A DNA stretch of 64,000 nucleotides, from assembly GCA_002336895.1 (NCBI GenBank), contig DDFC01000011.1, forward strand, positions 111,481 to 175,480. Reading direction: 5' to 3'. Below are positions 25,635 to 33,519 of the stretch, in pieces (position 1 is the stretch's first letter; each line of letters starts with the position of its first letter). A program made the translations under genes and the position numbers. Source of the stretch: Verrucomicrobiaceae bacterium UBA1938. GTDB taxonomy: Bacteria; Verrucomicrobiota; Verrucomicrobiia; Verrucomicrobiales; Verrucomicrobiaceae. A model generated the notes under the pieces. The model was not told the origin of the DNA. It did no database searches and saw nothing but the letters and a program-made list of their open reading frames with translations.

Positions 25635-26318
25635 TTACCAGGTTGTTGTTGCCGTGCGCACCCACGTGTTGGTTGCCGTGCAGACGTAAAAATAGGACCC
25701 GTCATAGGCCACCTGCCCGGCGGTGCCGGTGCTCGATGCCGTGGCGGGTGCACTCACGAGGTTGGGCACCCCCATTTGCGCATGCGTCCTCACCGTGCCT
25801 TGCAGATAGTTGCGCACCACCCCTCCGCCATTGATCACATCAATGGTGGCGAAGTAGCTCCCTGGCGTTGTCGGTTGCGACTGCCCCAGCGGCCCGGTAT
25901 TCGCATACGTCAGGCCGTTCGCTCCGGCAAAGCCTGCGCTGTCTTGCCACTCCGCCATCGGCTGTGTCATTGAGTTCATCATGACGGCAGGCCCGATGCT
26001 TCCATTGTCCACCTGGCTCCCGCTGATGCTTGCCGTCAGTGTGGCGGCCTCGATGCTGTCCACCGTGATTCGCCCCGGCCAGTACAGCGTTGGTTCCAAA
26101 GGATCACCCGTGGAGTATAGCTGCATCGCCCCCGCCGGAGTCTGTAGCGTGAATTTGCCATCTGCCCACCCCATGCCGGTCTGGGATGGCGTGATGCTCG
26201 CCGTTCCATCTTCCAGCAGCCAGGCACGCGCCAGTTGCTTCAGCTTGCCACCGCCGCTGATTTCAGCGCCGATGATTACCAGCGGCACCAAGAGAAAGAG
26301 GAAAAAGAATCGCTTCAT
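25635..26318 (-). CDS. Tail-fibre-like protein with signal-peptide-like start
   Basis: 227 aa from the ATG at 26318. The N-terminus FFFLFLLVPLVIIGAEI is strongly hydrophobic (signal peptide or anchor). The C-terminus, GTAGQVAYDGSYFYVC then TNTWVRTATTTW, is the motif that ends many phage tail-fibre and receptor-binding proteins. The middle is Gly/Ser/Thr-rich beta sequence. A fibre with a Sec-like signal is odd, since virion proteins assemble in the cytoplasm. Same operon as the protease gene (3 nt apart), which also has a signal peptide, so both may be exported and work together. Confidence 0.6.
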   Translation of the reverse strand: MKRFFFLFLLVPLVIIGAEISGGGKLKQLARAWLLEDGTASITPSQTGMGWADGKFTLQTPAGAMQLYSTGDPLEPTLYWPGRITVDSIEAATLTASISGSQVDNGSIGPAVMMNSMTQPMAEWQDSAGFAGANGLTYANTGPLGQSQPTTPGSYFATIDVINGGGVVRNYLQGTVRTHAQMGVPNLVSAPATASSTGTAGQVAYDGSYFYVCTATNTWVRTATTTW

Positions 26319-26322
26319 AAAA

Positions 26323-26898
26323 TCAGTCCTTTTTGCGCAGCCACCATTTCGACTGCAGGCGTGTGAACTCGACGGCCGCAAGCTCGTCACAGAGTTCCTT
26401 GGCATCCTTGCGTCTGGCGCCGCCCGTCTCGTATTGCCCAGCACCGCGCCAGTGCTCAGCTTGGGCAAACGCTATCGTGGCATCGGCGAGGATCGCAATC
26501 AAAGGCGCGTCCAGATCAACACCGTTAAACTGCGGGCATGGAGGCCGCCAGAAGCCAAAGAGGTGCGTGTGGTTGGAGCCAACAAAGATGCCTGTTTTCG
26601 CAGTGGTCGCATCGACCCAGCAGGCTTGCCCACGTCGTGGATCTGTGGTCCATAGATTGAACACGTGCGCATCACCAATCGCATCGTATCCAATCATGCC
26701 ATCGGTCACTGTTAGCTCACCTTCCTCCCACGAGTCTTCCCACGAGACGCCTTCATACTTCCACGCGGCACGATAGCCCGCGTTGAAATGACGTAGCAGC
26801 GACGCCTTCTCGGCATCCTGTGTTTCTTCGTAGATGCCTCCGAGGCTCCCGATGAAGTCTCGAAACACATCTTCAAATCTGGCTGGAGTGCGCGCCAT
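26323..26898 (-). CDS. Putative head-tail adaptor / tail tubular protein
   Basis: 191 aa. It begins with an all-helical part (FEDVFRDFIGSLGG, then LRHFNAGYRAAWKYEGVSWED), followed by beta sequence with several Trp residues. The size and the helix-then-beta order resemble podoviral gatekeeper/tubular A proteins, and it lies soon after the capsid gene. This is a weak positional and compositional assignment. Confidence 0.5.
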   Translation of the reverse strand: MARTPARFEDVFRDFIGSLGGIYEETQDAEKASLLRHFNAGYRAAWKYEGVSWEDSWEEGELTVTDGMIGYDAIGDAHVFNLWTTDPRRGQACWVDATTAKTGIFVGSNHTHLFGFWRPPCPQFNGVDLDAPLIAILADATIAFAQAEHWRGAGQYETGGARRKDAKELCDELAAVEFTRLQSKWWLRKKD

Positions 26899-26901
26899 AA
26901 A

Positions 26902-27219
26902 TTATCCTTCTTTGCAGGTGAAGGGAACAGCCGCCGTGTCAGAGATGATCTGCACTTCGCGGTAATCGATGAACGATGGTGTGAAGGTCTCTAGAGGCCC
27001 CACGCGGACGCTTGGTTGCCCGACCTCAGCAGCGCCATTGTATTGGATCCACAAATCGGCCGTCTCGGACTGGTTTTGCAGGCTCCAGTACACGCGCTCC
27101 GTGTTCGCGGCCATCAGAAGCTGGCTTGTGTTGGCAGTGGCAATAGTGCCGCTTCGGTCATCGAGCACACCCACTGCCGGACTCGCGATATGGTGAAGTT
27201 TGGGACGGATGTTGACCAT
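26902..27219 (-). CDS. Small phage head protein (decoration/fibre-like)
   Basis: 105 aa, all-beta. RSGTIATANTSQLLMAANTERVYW then QNQSETADLWIQYN resembles small beta-sandwich phage proteins that often sit just after the capsid genes. No cysteine cluster, signal or membrane segment. Spacing to both neighbours is 2-3 nt. Function unknown. Confidence 0.6.
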   Translation of the reverse strand: MVNIRPKLHHIASPAVGVLDDRSGTIATANTSQLLMAANTERVYWSLQNQSETADLWIQYNGAAEVGQPSVRVGPLETFTPSFIDYREVQIISDTAAVPFTCKEG

Positions 27220-27221
27220 GG

Positions 27222-27599
27222 TTAGGCAGCGGCGGTCGCCGGAAATTCAGGTTTGATGATTTGCGCCTTCTGCTGGTAAGTTGGCTTGAAACAAAGGTGC
27301 TGATTGTCCGCGACCAGCTGTTTGATAAACGCTTCGTCATAGACGTAGTTGGGACAGTAGGCGTGCAGCCAGGCATTGAGCTTGGCCCCGATGCGGAAGG
27401 TGCATTGACCCAGCCCGTCCATGGGGCGGTGCCGCGCATTGAAGTTCTCTGCGCTGACTTCCAGCATTTCATCCAGAGCCTCGGCAAGCTCCACGTTCGC
27501 CCGTCGCTTGTACTCGTCAATCCACCACGCGCCGAGGTCTGAGCCGACAGCGGCATAGACCTTTTCTCGGACTTCGGGGGTGATTTCAATGTTAAGCAT
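27222..27599 (-). CDS. Small phage protein of unknown function
   Basis: 125 aa, unrecognised. Helical N-terminus (EVREKVYAAVGSDLGAWWIDEYKRR) and a C-terminal YVYDEAFIKQLVADNQHLCF segment. It follows the major capsid gene after a 51-nt gap. A head-completion protein is possible by position. Confidence 0.55.
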   Translation of the reverse strand: MLNIEITPEVREKVYAAVGSDLGAWWIDEYKRRANVELAEALDEMLEVSAENFNARHRPMDGLGQCTFRIGAKLNAWLHAYCPNYVYDEAFIKQLVADNQHLCFKPTYQQKAQIIKPEFPATAAA

Positions 27600-27650
27600 G
27601 GAGTGTGGAGCTTGCCTCGGTTGATCCTCTGGGAGAGGGAATGGCTCGCT

Positions 27651-28676
27651 TTAGGCGCTGCGCTTCCAGCGGGCGCCCATCTTGGGCACGTACTGCACAC
27701 CGAACGTGTGAGTACACAGCCCCTTCACGCTGTTGCTCGACTTCGGCAGCTTTTCCACCTTCGGCGTCTGGCGCATGCGTGCGCATCCGTAGCGGAAGTC
27801 GAGACCAATGGCCTCGGAGAGCTGCGTGCCGGTGTCAAACCGCAGCCAGGGGTGCAGCTGGAAGCGCGCCGTACCGCAGTCGCCCTGGTAGGTGTCCACG
27901 CGGGTCGTGATCTTCATGTCCTTGGACTCGGTGTTGTAGCGGCGCACGATGGTCATGTCCGCATCGGTCGGCACGGAATAACCCATCCTGCTCACCTTGC
28001 GCTTGAACGTGCGCGTGCAGAAGACATCCAGATCAATGGTGCCCTTCATCGCATCCCAGATTGCGCTGAACGGATCGTTTATGTCGTCTTCCGTGAGGGG
28101 GTAATCCCCTCCCGTCACAGTCATCGTCTTGAGCGCACCGGAAACACAACGAAACGCCGCGGGTACAACCGTCGGTGTGTCAGTCTGCGCGGCGATGCCG
28201 GCTGTGTCCACCAGGTGACGCTCTAAGCCACGCGTCTTGTGGTTTTGCACGTTGCTGCCAGTTTGCGACTCCTGTCCACCCACGATGGTGTATTCTGCAC
28301 TGCGCATCAGCGCACGCATGCCTTCCTTGGCCTGGTAGGCATACTCATCACGGCCACCAGTGGCGAACACCTGGTTGCCCTGCGCCACGCCACCCACAAT
28401 GATGGGCTTCTCGTAGTGGTGCATGCGGCCGTAGATGTTGGCGCGGTTGCCATAGGACTGCGCGGTGTCAGAGGTGACTTCCTGGCCATCGGGGCTGCCT
28501 CCGTTGTCAGGCGCGCTCGGGGCGTCGAATTCATAGTGGAACAGGTTGGCATCGGGGCTGTCGGGCCCTTTTGCCAAGCGGTTGTAGATGGGTGTTTGAG
28601 AGAGGTCCATCTCTCCCCGCAGGAAGTCATAGACGTCTGGCTTGATGGTCGTCTGGTTACCTGAATGTACAATCAT
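27651..28676 (-). CDS. Major capsid protein (SU10/DUF5309-like, HK97 fold)
   Basis: 341 aa. It resembles the DUF5309/SU10-type major capsid family: N-terminal DVYDFLRGEMDLSQTPIYNRL, a central helical spine AYQAKEGMRALMRSAEYTIVGG, WDAMKGTIDLDVFCTRTFK, and a beta-rich C-terminus with TRVDTYQGDCGTARF and HPWLRF. The order scaffold then capsid on the same strand supports it. The length fits a capsid of a ~40 kb phage. A delta domain is absent, consistent with the separate scaffold gene. Confidence 0.78.
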   Translation of the reverse strand: MIVHSGNQTTIKPDVYDFLRGEMDLSQTPIYNRLAKGPDSPDANLFHYEFDAPSAPDNGGSPDGQEVTSDTAQSYGNRANIYGRMHHYEKPIIVGGVAQGNQVFATGGRDEYAYQAKEGMRALMRSAEYTIVGGQESQTGSNVQNHKTRGLERHLVDTAGIAAQTDTPTVVPAAFRCVSGALKTMTVTGGDYPLTEDDINDPFSAIWDAMKGTIDLDVFCTRTFKRKVSRMGYSVPTDADMTIVRRYNTESKDMKITTRVDTYQGDCGTARFQLHPWLRFDTGTQLSEAIGLDFRYGCARMRQTPKVEKLPKSSNSVKGLCTHTFGVQYVPKMGARWKRSA

Positions 28677-28709
28677 GGCTTGAAAATGGGTGAATGTTTG
28701 TCGTGATCT

Positions 28710-29801
28710 TCATCCCAGGAATGCAGCGTCGATGGCGGCTTGGGATCGGCGATCCCCGCTCTGCGCATTGTTCCGCAGCTGCTCCAACTTCCGCTGTGTC
28801 AGGTTGCCCGCGGAGGGCTTCGCTTCCTTCGGCTTTTCTTCCCGGGTTTTGCTGCGCTGTTCCGGCTTCGCTGGCTTGGCGGTTTTCCCCTCCTTGCCCT
28901 TCTTGACCGGTGGTTTCACTTCGACGAATTTGATTCCCTTGCCCTTCTTGTCACGCAGCTCACGTCCGGCCCTGGCATCGGCGAGTACCTGAAGAAATTC
29001 AGGATCACGCATCAGCTCCGGCACCTTCTTGATGAGTTCGCTTTCACGAGTCGCCACCTTGGGCTGTGTCAGTTCGGAAACGCTTTCAGCTCCGAGCACC
29101 TTGGCCGTTTCACCGTAGGTTTTCAGCCAGGCCTTGCGGTCTGTCTTGGCCTTTTCCAGTGAAGCGCTGTAGCTCTCGTAATGCTCGATCGCGGCGTCAA
29201 CTTCATCCGCTGACATCTCCCGTTCTTGATCAGTTCCCGGAGACCACGTTCCACCGTCCGGGTGGCGGTTCAGCCAGCGCAGCTTGGCCTTCGTATCGGC
29301 GAGCATTTGCGCAGCCTGGCTGTCCACCTCCTCTTCGGTCTTGGCGGTCGAGAGAGGGTTGTTGGCGCTCGGTGAAAGAACCGTGTTGGGCGCTTTCCCC
29401 AAGGCTTCGAGCTGTTCTCTCAGCGTCTGGTTGTCGCGCTTCAGTTGCGGGTTCTCTTTCAGCAGCTGATTGAACCGCTTGCGCAGTCCCTTCTTGCCTT
29501 TGAAAGCGTCCTCCTCCTCTTCTTCGGCTTCGGACTCCTGGTCTTTTGGCTTGGGTTTGGGCCTCTCCTTCGTCTTGGTGTCCTTTTTGCGCTCGCCAGA
29601 CCCTTTCCCCTCAGGCAAACCCATGAACTCGGCGGCAATCTCCGCCGGGCTAAGCTGTTCAAATCCCTTGGTGACAGGCATTTCCGGGGCAGGTTTCGCT
29701 TCACCGGGGCCGGATGCCCCGACAACCGCAGCGGCCGTCGTAGCTTTCCCAGGTGTCGCAGAGCCGCTGGCAGAGGCGGCGGGTGTGGTAGATGCAGCCA
29801 T
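28710..29801 (-). CDS. Putative capsid scaffolding protein
   Basis: 363 aa from the ATG at 29801. Typical scaffold composition: Ala/Pro-rich start, a highly acidic block (QESEAEEEEEDAF, ~90-102), a coiled coil (LLKENPQLKRDNQTLREQLEAL, ~112-133, read in parts) and a very basic Lys-rich C-terminus ending QSGDRRSQAAIDAAFLG. It lies immediately upstream of the major capsid gene. No protease signature is visible. Confidence 0.65.
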   Translation of the reverse strand: MAASTTPAASASGSATPGKATTAAAVVGASGPGEAKPAPEMPVTKGFEQLSPAEIAAEFMGLPEGKGSGERKKDTKTKERPKPKPKDQESEAEEEEEDAFKGKKGLRKRFNQLLKENPQLKRDNQTLREQLEALGKAPNTVLSPSANNPLSTAKTEEEVDSQAAQMLADTKAKLRWLNRHPDGGTWSPGTDQEREMSADEVDAAIEHYESYSASLEKAKTDRKAWLKTYGETAKVLGAESVSELTQPKVATRESELIKKVPELMRDPEFLQVLADARAGRELRDKKGKGIKFVEVKPPVKKGKEGKTAKPAKPEQRSKTREEKPKEAKPSAGNLTQRKLEQLRNNAQSGDRRSQAAIDAAFLG

Positions 29802-29942
29802 GATGTGTGCATGCCGCTGTGGGCAAGTGCGCCGATCATCCCCTCCTTCCCGCCAAACCCCAAGCCACCGCCTGCCAGAACAACCCAGGAAACCTGAAAT
29901 AACCCAGAATACCCCAAGCATTCACCGGCTCTGGTACGCAAA

Positions 29943-29972
29943 ACACCCGGAGCGCTTTCGCACCCCGGGTGT
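29943..29972 (-). terminator. Hairpin between the 108-aa gene and the scaffold gene
   Basis: ACACCCGG (29943-29950) pairs with CCGGGTGT (29965-29972). On the minus strand the hairpin is followed by TTTGC, a weak U-tract. It lies in the only long gap (29802-30077) of the virion block and could attenuate readthrough from the portal region into scaffold/capsid. Confidence 0.45.
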
Positions 29973-30020
29973 CTCACTCTCATACCAACAACCGGCGGAC
30001 AATCCGGCTGAAATCATCAA

Positions 30021-30051
30021 GTGATGCGGGCACTCTTGCCCGCAATTCTGG
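30021..30051 (-). repeat. Palindromic intergenic repeat, copy 1
   Basis: Stem TGCGGGCA/TGCCCGCA-type hairpin with loop CTCT, flanked by GTGA and a TTCTGG variant. It diverges from copies 2 and 3 at three positions. It lies in the gap downstream of the 30078-30404 gene. Confidence 0.7.
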
Positions 30052-30077
30052 AAGGGAACGCAGACACTCCAGCCCCT

Positions 30078-30404
30078 TCACTTGTCCCGGAAAAACGCCT
30101 GCAGACTCGCATGCACCTCCCCGTTCTCCAAAAGCATCAGCAGCATGGACAGCACGTCATCCAGCGCCTGCTTGCCTCCCAGCTGGTACCGCGTGTCATC
30201 CCCCCGGTGCGCATCACTGCTCGCGGCATCCACGCACTCCTCACGTTGCACCGCCAGAATCTGCAGCACGGCTCGCATCTTCGGATCATCCCTGAACCCA
30301 TGCAGCGCCGCCCTCAGCTCCGATCGCGACAAAATCGCCCCATAAATTTCAGGAATGTTGATCAGCCTGAGGCGGCGACGGAATAATTTAAAGATCCATT
30401 TCAT
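30078..30404 (-). CDS. Small phage protein of unknown function
   Basis: 108 aa, basic N-terminus (KWIFKLFRRRLRL) and otherwise helical, ending LSMLLMLLENGEVHASLQAFF. It follows the portal gene after 25 nt, the position where head-assembly accessories are often found. No recognised domain. Confidence 0.55.
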   Translation of the reverse strand: MKWIFKLFRRRLRLINIPEIYGAILSRSELRAALHGFRDDPKMRAVLQILAVQREECVDAASSDAHRGDDTRYQLGGKQALDDVLSMLLMLLENGEVHASLQAFFRDK

Positions 30405-30429
30405 AATATCTGCGGTGTAAACTTCAGCC

Positions 30430-32682
30430 CTAGTTCGGCTTCACCCCCGTGCGCCCCGTGGCCGCATTCTGAATCTGCTGTTGCTGGAAGCTCAGATACT
30501 CCTGCTCCTTCTGCATCATGCCCGCCAGCGTCGGGTCCATCTGCGCACGCTGCACATTGCCCGGCATCTGCATCCACTGCTGCAGCACCTGCATCCGCAG
30601 CTGCGGATTGCTCGCCTTGTCGTCATACCCCACCGGCACACCGGCCATGATCTTTGCAATGCGGCTCTGCTGGTCATCCACGATCTTCCCGCTCGCCGCC
30701 TGCTGGTTCATCACCAGCCGGTTCGCATACGTCGGCGTCAGCATCCGCGCCAGGATCATCATGGCCTCGTTCCAGTCCACCGCCCCCGCACGGTCATTCT
30801 GCATCATGATGCTCAGCACCTCCGCGAATTTCTTCGACGCATCCTCCCCGTAGCCGTCCACGTGCACGCCGATGCTGATCGCCGCCCGCCCCTTCAGCTG
30901 GTCGCGTTTCATCCCCAGCTTGATCATCTGCCCGTTGATGTCGCTGATCTGCGCATCACTCATCTTTTCCTGCATGATCGTCCAGATGATCCTCAGCACC
31001 GCCACCTGGCAGCGTCTCGCCTGCAGCACCTTCCACTCGCGGAACATCGCCTTGTCCTCTGGATCAGTGTCCTTGCCTCGAAAATAGTAATCATCCACCA
31101 GCTTGTCCACGTAGGCCATCACCGCCATGCTGCCCTGGTCAATCTTCGGCACCTCCATGAACTGGGACCCCGCATAGCTGCTCGTCCCGCTGCGCTTCGC
31201 ATACAGCTCCTTCCCCGGGGTGATGCCCACATGCTCTCCCGCTGTTCGTAACAGCGGCGGGTTGCTCCCCAGCTGGCCTCGTGCCCCCTCCCCGTCCAGC
31301 GTGTCTTTCACAAAGCTCTGCTTGTCCGCCACGATGTCCGCCACTCCCCGCGATTGGATCGCATACATCACCGGCTCCGCCGTGTCCACCACCAGCGGCA
31401 TCTCCTCCAGGTCCGTCGGCTCCCAGAAAAGCATGTGGTCGGGCATGTTCGGATGAAACGCCCCCTTGTATACCATCGGCAGCCCTTTCTCATTCACCGC
31501 CTTGCGCCACACATACACCACCAGCCAGCGCGGCAGCTTCTCCAGCGCCGTCCGGTCAATCACCAGCCCCACTCCCATGCTGTTAAGGCTCCAGTTCGGA
31601 ATCGTGATCGCCGATTGCGTCGTCAGCTGCTCAAAAAACTGGTTCTTCTTCGTCAGCAGCTCCTCCATCGCCTCCTTGTCCCACTTCTCCGCCTCCGCTT
31701 TCTCCCGCAGTTTGGTCTCCGAGTAGTACCGCACCACAAACAAGGCATCCGTCTTCCCCTCCCCGCTCATCGTCACCGGGTGCACGCAGTTGATCCATGG
31801 CATCAGCGTCTCCACGTTGAACATCACACCGTCATCCCGTGGCGCGGTGTACTTCGCTGGCTGCGTCGGCTCATCGCGCAGCTGCTCCAGCACCGATTCC
31901 GCCTCATCCTCCGACATCTTCGGGTCCACACTCTGCAGCAGCGCCACATAGGGCTCGTCATCGCCGTCTTCGTCCGCCAGCAGCATCTCCAGCTTCACGT
32001 TCACATTTTGCACAATCGCGCTGTCCTCCTCCTCCGTCAGTTCCAACGGTTCCTCTGACTGGGCCTCCTGGGCTTGTTGCGCCAGCTCGATCAGCTTGGC
32101 TTGCCGCCCCTGTTCTACCAGCATGTCAGTGATGGACTGCAGGTCCATGGTCAGCAGCTCGCTCCTCTGCTTGCGCTCGTCATCCACCAGGATCATGCCA
32201 TACCCCAGCTCTTCCGCGCACGCGCTGAAGAGGTCCGTTTGATACGCCAGGTTAAAGCTCTTCTCCTCCAGCAGCGCGTCCATCGTCGTCTGCCACAGCG
32301 AGGCCAGTTGCGCCGGGGCGTCATCCGCAGCTCGTCGCGGCTCGCACCTCACATCCCCGCGGCTCGTCACCGCAGAGCGCAGCAGCATCAGCCAGCGCAC
32401 AATCTTGTCGCAGGTATAAACGCTCACGTCGGGTGCCCCAGGCCACCGCCACACCTGTTTCTCCTGCTGGCCCGGCTGGCTCTCCATTTCTGCCAGTCGC
32501 CCGTCGGGCTGCTTGTGGTTCCACAGGCAGCGCCGCGTGTTATGGCAGTTCACCAGCCGGCTGAAGATCCCCATCGCGTTCCCCGCCAGGATGCACTCTT
32601 CCAGCTCCGCAATCAATTGCGCGGCCTTGGGAACCTCGTCGGTTTCCAGCGTTTCAATTCGTGGGTTCGTGTCGTCGTTCAT
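30430..32682 (-). CDS. Portal protein
   Basis: 750 aa, the size of large podoviral portals. Predicted mixed alpha/beta N-terminal half with an acidic insertion (~205-265), PRWLVVYVWRK and FWEPTDLEEMPLVV in the middle, and a long helical C-terminal part (stem/crown/barrel) ending in the Gln-rich stretch EYLSFQQQQIQN. It lies between the terminase and scaffold/capsid genes, the conserved packaging-gene order. The dodecameric portal is the DNA entry/exit channel of the capsid. A GGGAGAGGG-type ribosome site precedes the start. Confidence 0.8.
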   Translation of the reverse strand: MNDDTNPRIETLETDEVPKAAQLIAELEECILAGNAMGIFSRLVNCHNTRRCLWNHKQPDGRLAEMESQPGQQEKQVWRWPGAPDVSVYTCDKIVRWLMLLRSAVTSRGDVRCEPRRAADDAPAQLASLWQTTMDALLEEKSFNLAYQTDLFSACAEELGYGMILVDDERKQRSELLTMDLQSITDMLVEQGRQAKLIELAQQAQEAQSEEPLELTEEEDSAIVQNVNVKLEMLLADEDGDDEPYVALLQSVDPKMSEDEAESVLEQLRDEPTQPAKYTAPRDDGVMFNVETLMPWINCVHPVTMSGEGKTDALFVVRYYSETKLREKAEAEKWDKEAMEELLTKKNQFFEQLTTQSAITIPNWSLNSMGVGLVIDRTALEKLPRWLVVYVWRKAVNEKGLPMVYKGAFHPNMPDHMLFWEPTDLEEMPLVVDTAEPVMYAIQSRGVADIVADKQSFVKDTLDGEGARGQLGSNPPLLRTAGEHVGITPGKELYAKRSGTSSYAGSQFMEVPKIDQGSMAVMAYVDKLVDDYYFRGKDTDPEDKAMFREWKVLQARRCQVAVLRIIWTIMQEKMSDAQISDINGQMIKLGMKRDQLKGRAAISIGVHVDGYGEDASKKFAEVLSIMMQNDRAGAVDWNEAMMILARMLTPTYANRLVMNQQAASGKIVDDQQSRIAKIMAGVPVGYDDKASNPQLRMQVLQQWMQMPGNVQRAQMDPTLAGMMQKEQEYLSFQQQQIQNAATGRTGVKPN

Positions 32683-32794
32683 GGCTTTTCGATCCCTCTC
32701 CCAAAGGTATCGAGGCCTGCCGAGACAAGCCCGACAGTGCCCCCATTCCCCTTCTTGTCAATTCCAGCCATCCTCCTCCTCGTCCTCGACCCAT

Positions 32795-33169
32795 CTATGT
32801 CTTTCCACAGCCCAGCCGGTGCCCGGTAAGAGGATCAATTCCCGCCTCTCTCAGCGTTGCAAACATCTCCGGCGCCAGCAGACCCTCCGGACTCTTCCAG
32901 CCGCGCACCGCCGCACCGCACTCCGTGCAGCAGCCATCAGCGACTAGTTTCAGAGCCTTCTCTAGACGTTCAATCCTCACTTCAGGTATCCGATTTTCCA
33001 GAGCCTCCAATGCTGGCTTGATGTCTTCAAACTTCACCCATCCTCCGCCTGCATCCTCTTCCATCACTGTTTCCATCACTCCTTCTCTCACCCATTGCCT
33101 CCCAGCTGGCATCAGCACATCAAGCCTTTCCCGGCGCGTTACAGTTTGGTTCATTCGGTATCTTTTCAT
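32795..33169 (-). CDS. Small Cys-containing phage protein
   Basis: 124 aa. A basic N-terminus (MKRYRMNQTVTRRERLD) leads into a helical middle. A CCTECG pair (~85-90) and a C-terminal HRLGCGKT could form a zinc site. Between portal and terminase genes, with gaps of 112 and 85 nt. Function unknown. Confidence 0.5.
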   Translation of the reverse strand: MKRYRMNQTVTRRERLDVLMPAGRQWVREGVMETVMEEDAGGGWVKFEDIKPALEALENRIPEVRIERLEKALKLVADGCCTECGAAVRGWKSPEGLLAPEMFATLREAGIDPLTGHRLGCGKT

Positions 33170-33254
33170 AAATTGAAAATTCTCAGTTTTCAGTTCTCAA
33201 TTTTCAGTCTCTGCTTTCTCCCAATCTCTGCGGTGCAAAATCCGCCCCCCGCCC

Positions 33255-33512
33255 TCACCCCTCCCCAATCGCCTTGTGGTAGTACTCCATCAGCGCCCCC
33301 ACGCAAAACCGCAGGTTGCGCTGATGCTCGATGCGGCGCGGTCTCAGCGCCCCGCAGTTCACCAGTTTCTTCAAATGCTGCTGCCCATTCGAGGCAAAGC
33401 CCCAGTACTCCAGCAGCCGCGCCACGTCACCGCTTCCGATGTGGCGCGGTCGGTTCTCCTCGTCGCTGAGATGTTTCAAAGCTGGGGGTAAAGGCACAGT
33501 CGATGTCTTCAT
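33255..33512 (-). CDS. Small HTH-like protein next to terminase (possible small terminase or excisionase type)
   Basis: 85 aa. HIGSGDVARLLEYWGFASNGQQHLKKLVNCG (~24-54, read in parts) resembles the winged-helix of MerR/excisionase-like proteins, followed by RPRRIEHQRNLRF. It lies 7 nt downstream of the large terminase gene. No other small-terminase candidate is obvious, so it may recognise the packaging site. Weak assignment. Confidence 0.45.
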   Translation of the reverse strand: MKTSTVPLPPALKHLSDEENRPRHIGSGDVARLLEYWGFASNGQQHLKKLVNCGALRPRRIEHQRNLRFCVGALMEYYHKAIGEG

Positions 33513-33519
33513 GGTGAAA

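Noticed and set aside
24396..25973. 525-aa plus-strand frame opposite the protease gene
   Set aside because: Cys/Arg/His-rich, no recognisable domain; the minus strand has signal peptide and catalytic triad and correct operon spacing.
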